Shown piece after piece: positions 63,701-64,000 of a stretch of 64,000 nt of DNA (positions are counted from its first letter, which is position 1; the number at the start of each line of letters is the position of its first letter). The stretch comes from Phylloscopus collybita. Lineage: Eukaryota; Chordata; Aves; Passeriformes; Phylloscopidae. Under the pieces are notes generated by a model. The model was not told the DNA's origin, searched no databases, and saw only the letters and a list, made by a program, of their open reading frames with translations. The position numbers and the translations under genes are program-made. The stretch lies in the NCBI GenBank assembly GCA_027886175.1, contig JAJNNQ010000009.1, positions 8,166,501 through 8,230,500 of the forward strand. Reading direction: 5' to 3'.

Positions 63701-64000
63701 ACAAATTCCTGTAACTGTAAAACACAGAGCACCAGGAAAGTGCTTAGTCTTTCTAAAAGTCTTTTCCAAATGTACTTTAGCTTCAGCCTGCTCTTTCAGT
63801 TGTGGTTTTTGAACTGTTTTGTTGATGGCATCTGAAGCATATTTTCCAAGAATGTGAAAAATATTTCTATATGACTGCTGCAATTATAGAAAGAACTTCT
63901 TAATATTCCAGACCCTTCTAGTCTCATGCTTTAGATAACCTGCTAATGGAAATAATGCATCCTTAGCCTGTCAATAGATAAGGTGTATGTGCTCACTGGC
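57744..64000. other. Gene-free intergenic DNA to the window end
   Basis: No gene, RNA gene or interspersed repeat is recognised. The poly(G) tract at 62,272 is the only notable feature. Confidence 0.65.
62272..62289 (+). repeat. Poly(G) tract
   Basis: Twelve G, then A, then five G. It is a simple homopolymer prone to length variation and sequencing error. Confidence 0.9.

Noticed and set aside
1..64000. CRISPR arrays, prokaryotic operons, tRNA or rRNA genes, retroviral proviruses
   Set aside because: No regularly spaced direct repeats with unique spacers, no ribosome-binding-site gene arrays, no cloverleaf with A/B boxes that I could recognise, and no gag/pol-like frames or paired LTRs were seen.

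Overview
The window looks like a vertebrate nuclear chromosome, almost certainly from a bird. The single recognisable gene is an intronless alpha-2C adrenergic receptor. The interspersed repeats I can recognise are CR1 LINE 3' ends of the avian type. I see no Alu, L1 or other mammalian repeats, no bacterial gene layout and no mitochondrial insert. I cannot assign species or order from the sequence alone.

Layout: (1) positions 1-11,640 are AT-rich and gene-free, with one cluster of TAATTA homeodomain cores at about 3.33-3.53 kb. (2) Positions 12,000-13,700 are a GC-rich CpG island. It holds a 42-bp minisatellite (six copies), two smaller GC-rich tandem repeats, a probable promoter with an inverted CCAAT box and an NRF1-like site, and a 5' leader with upstream ORFs and a G-quadruplex-prone tract. 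(3) Positions 13,226-14,560 encode the 444-aa receptor ADRA2C in one exon, followed by a 3' UTR of about 0.6 kb with an AATAAA at 15,147. (4) Positions 15,200-64,000 are about 49 kb of AT-rich sequence with no gene I can recognise. It contains six CR1 remnants, an A/C-only low-complexity tract, a pure 42-bp poly(A) run preceded by AATAAA, several perfect short hairpins and many small tandem duplications.

ADRA2C is a Gi/o-coupled catecholamine receptor. In mammals it lies in a gene-poor neighbourhood, and the near-empty flanks here fit that. The other open reading frames (mostly 60-140 codons) resemble no family I know and are best read as chance ORFs.

The most interesting observations concern post-transcriptional control of ADRA2C. 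A 21-codon, arginine-rich upstream ORF ends 25 nt before the receptor start and is written in the same bases as a G-quadruplex motif. This recalls the short basic leader peptide known from beta-2 adrenergic receptor mRNA. I found no evidence of a wholly new biological system.
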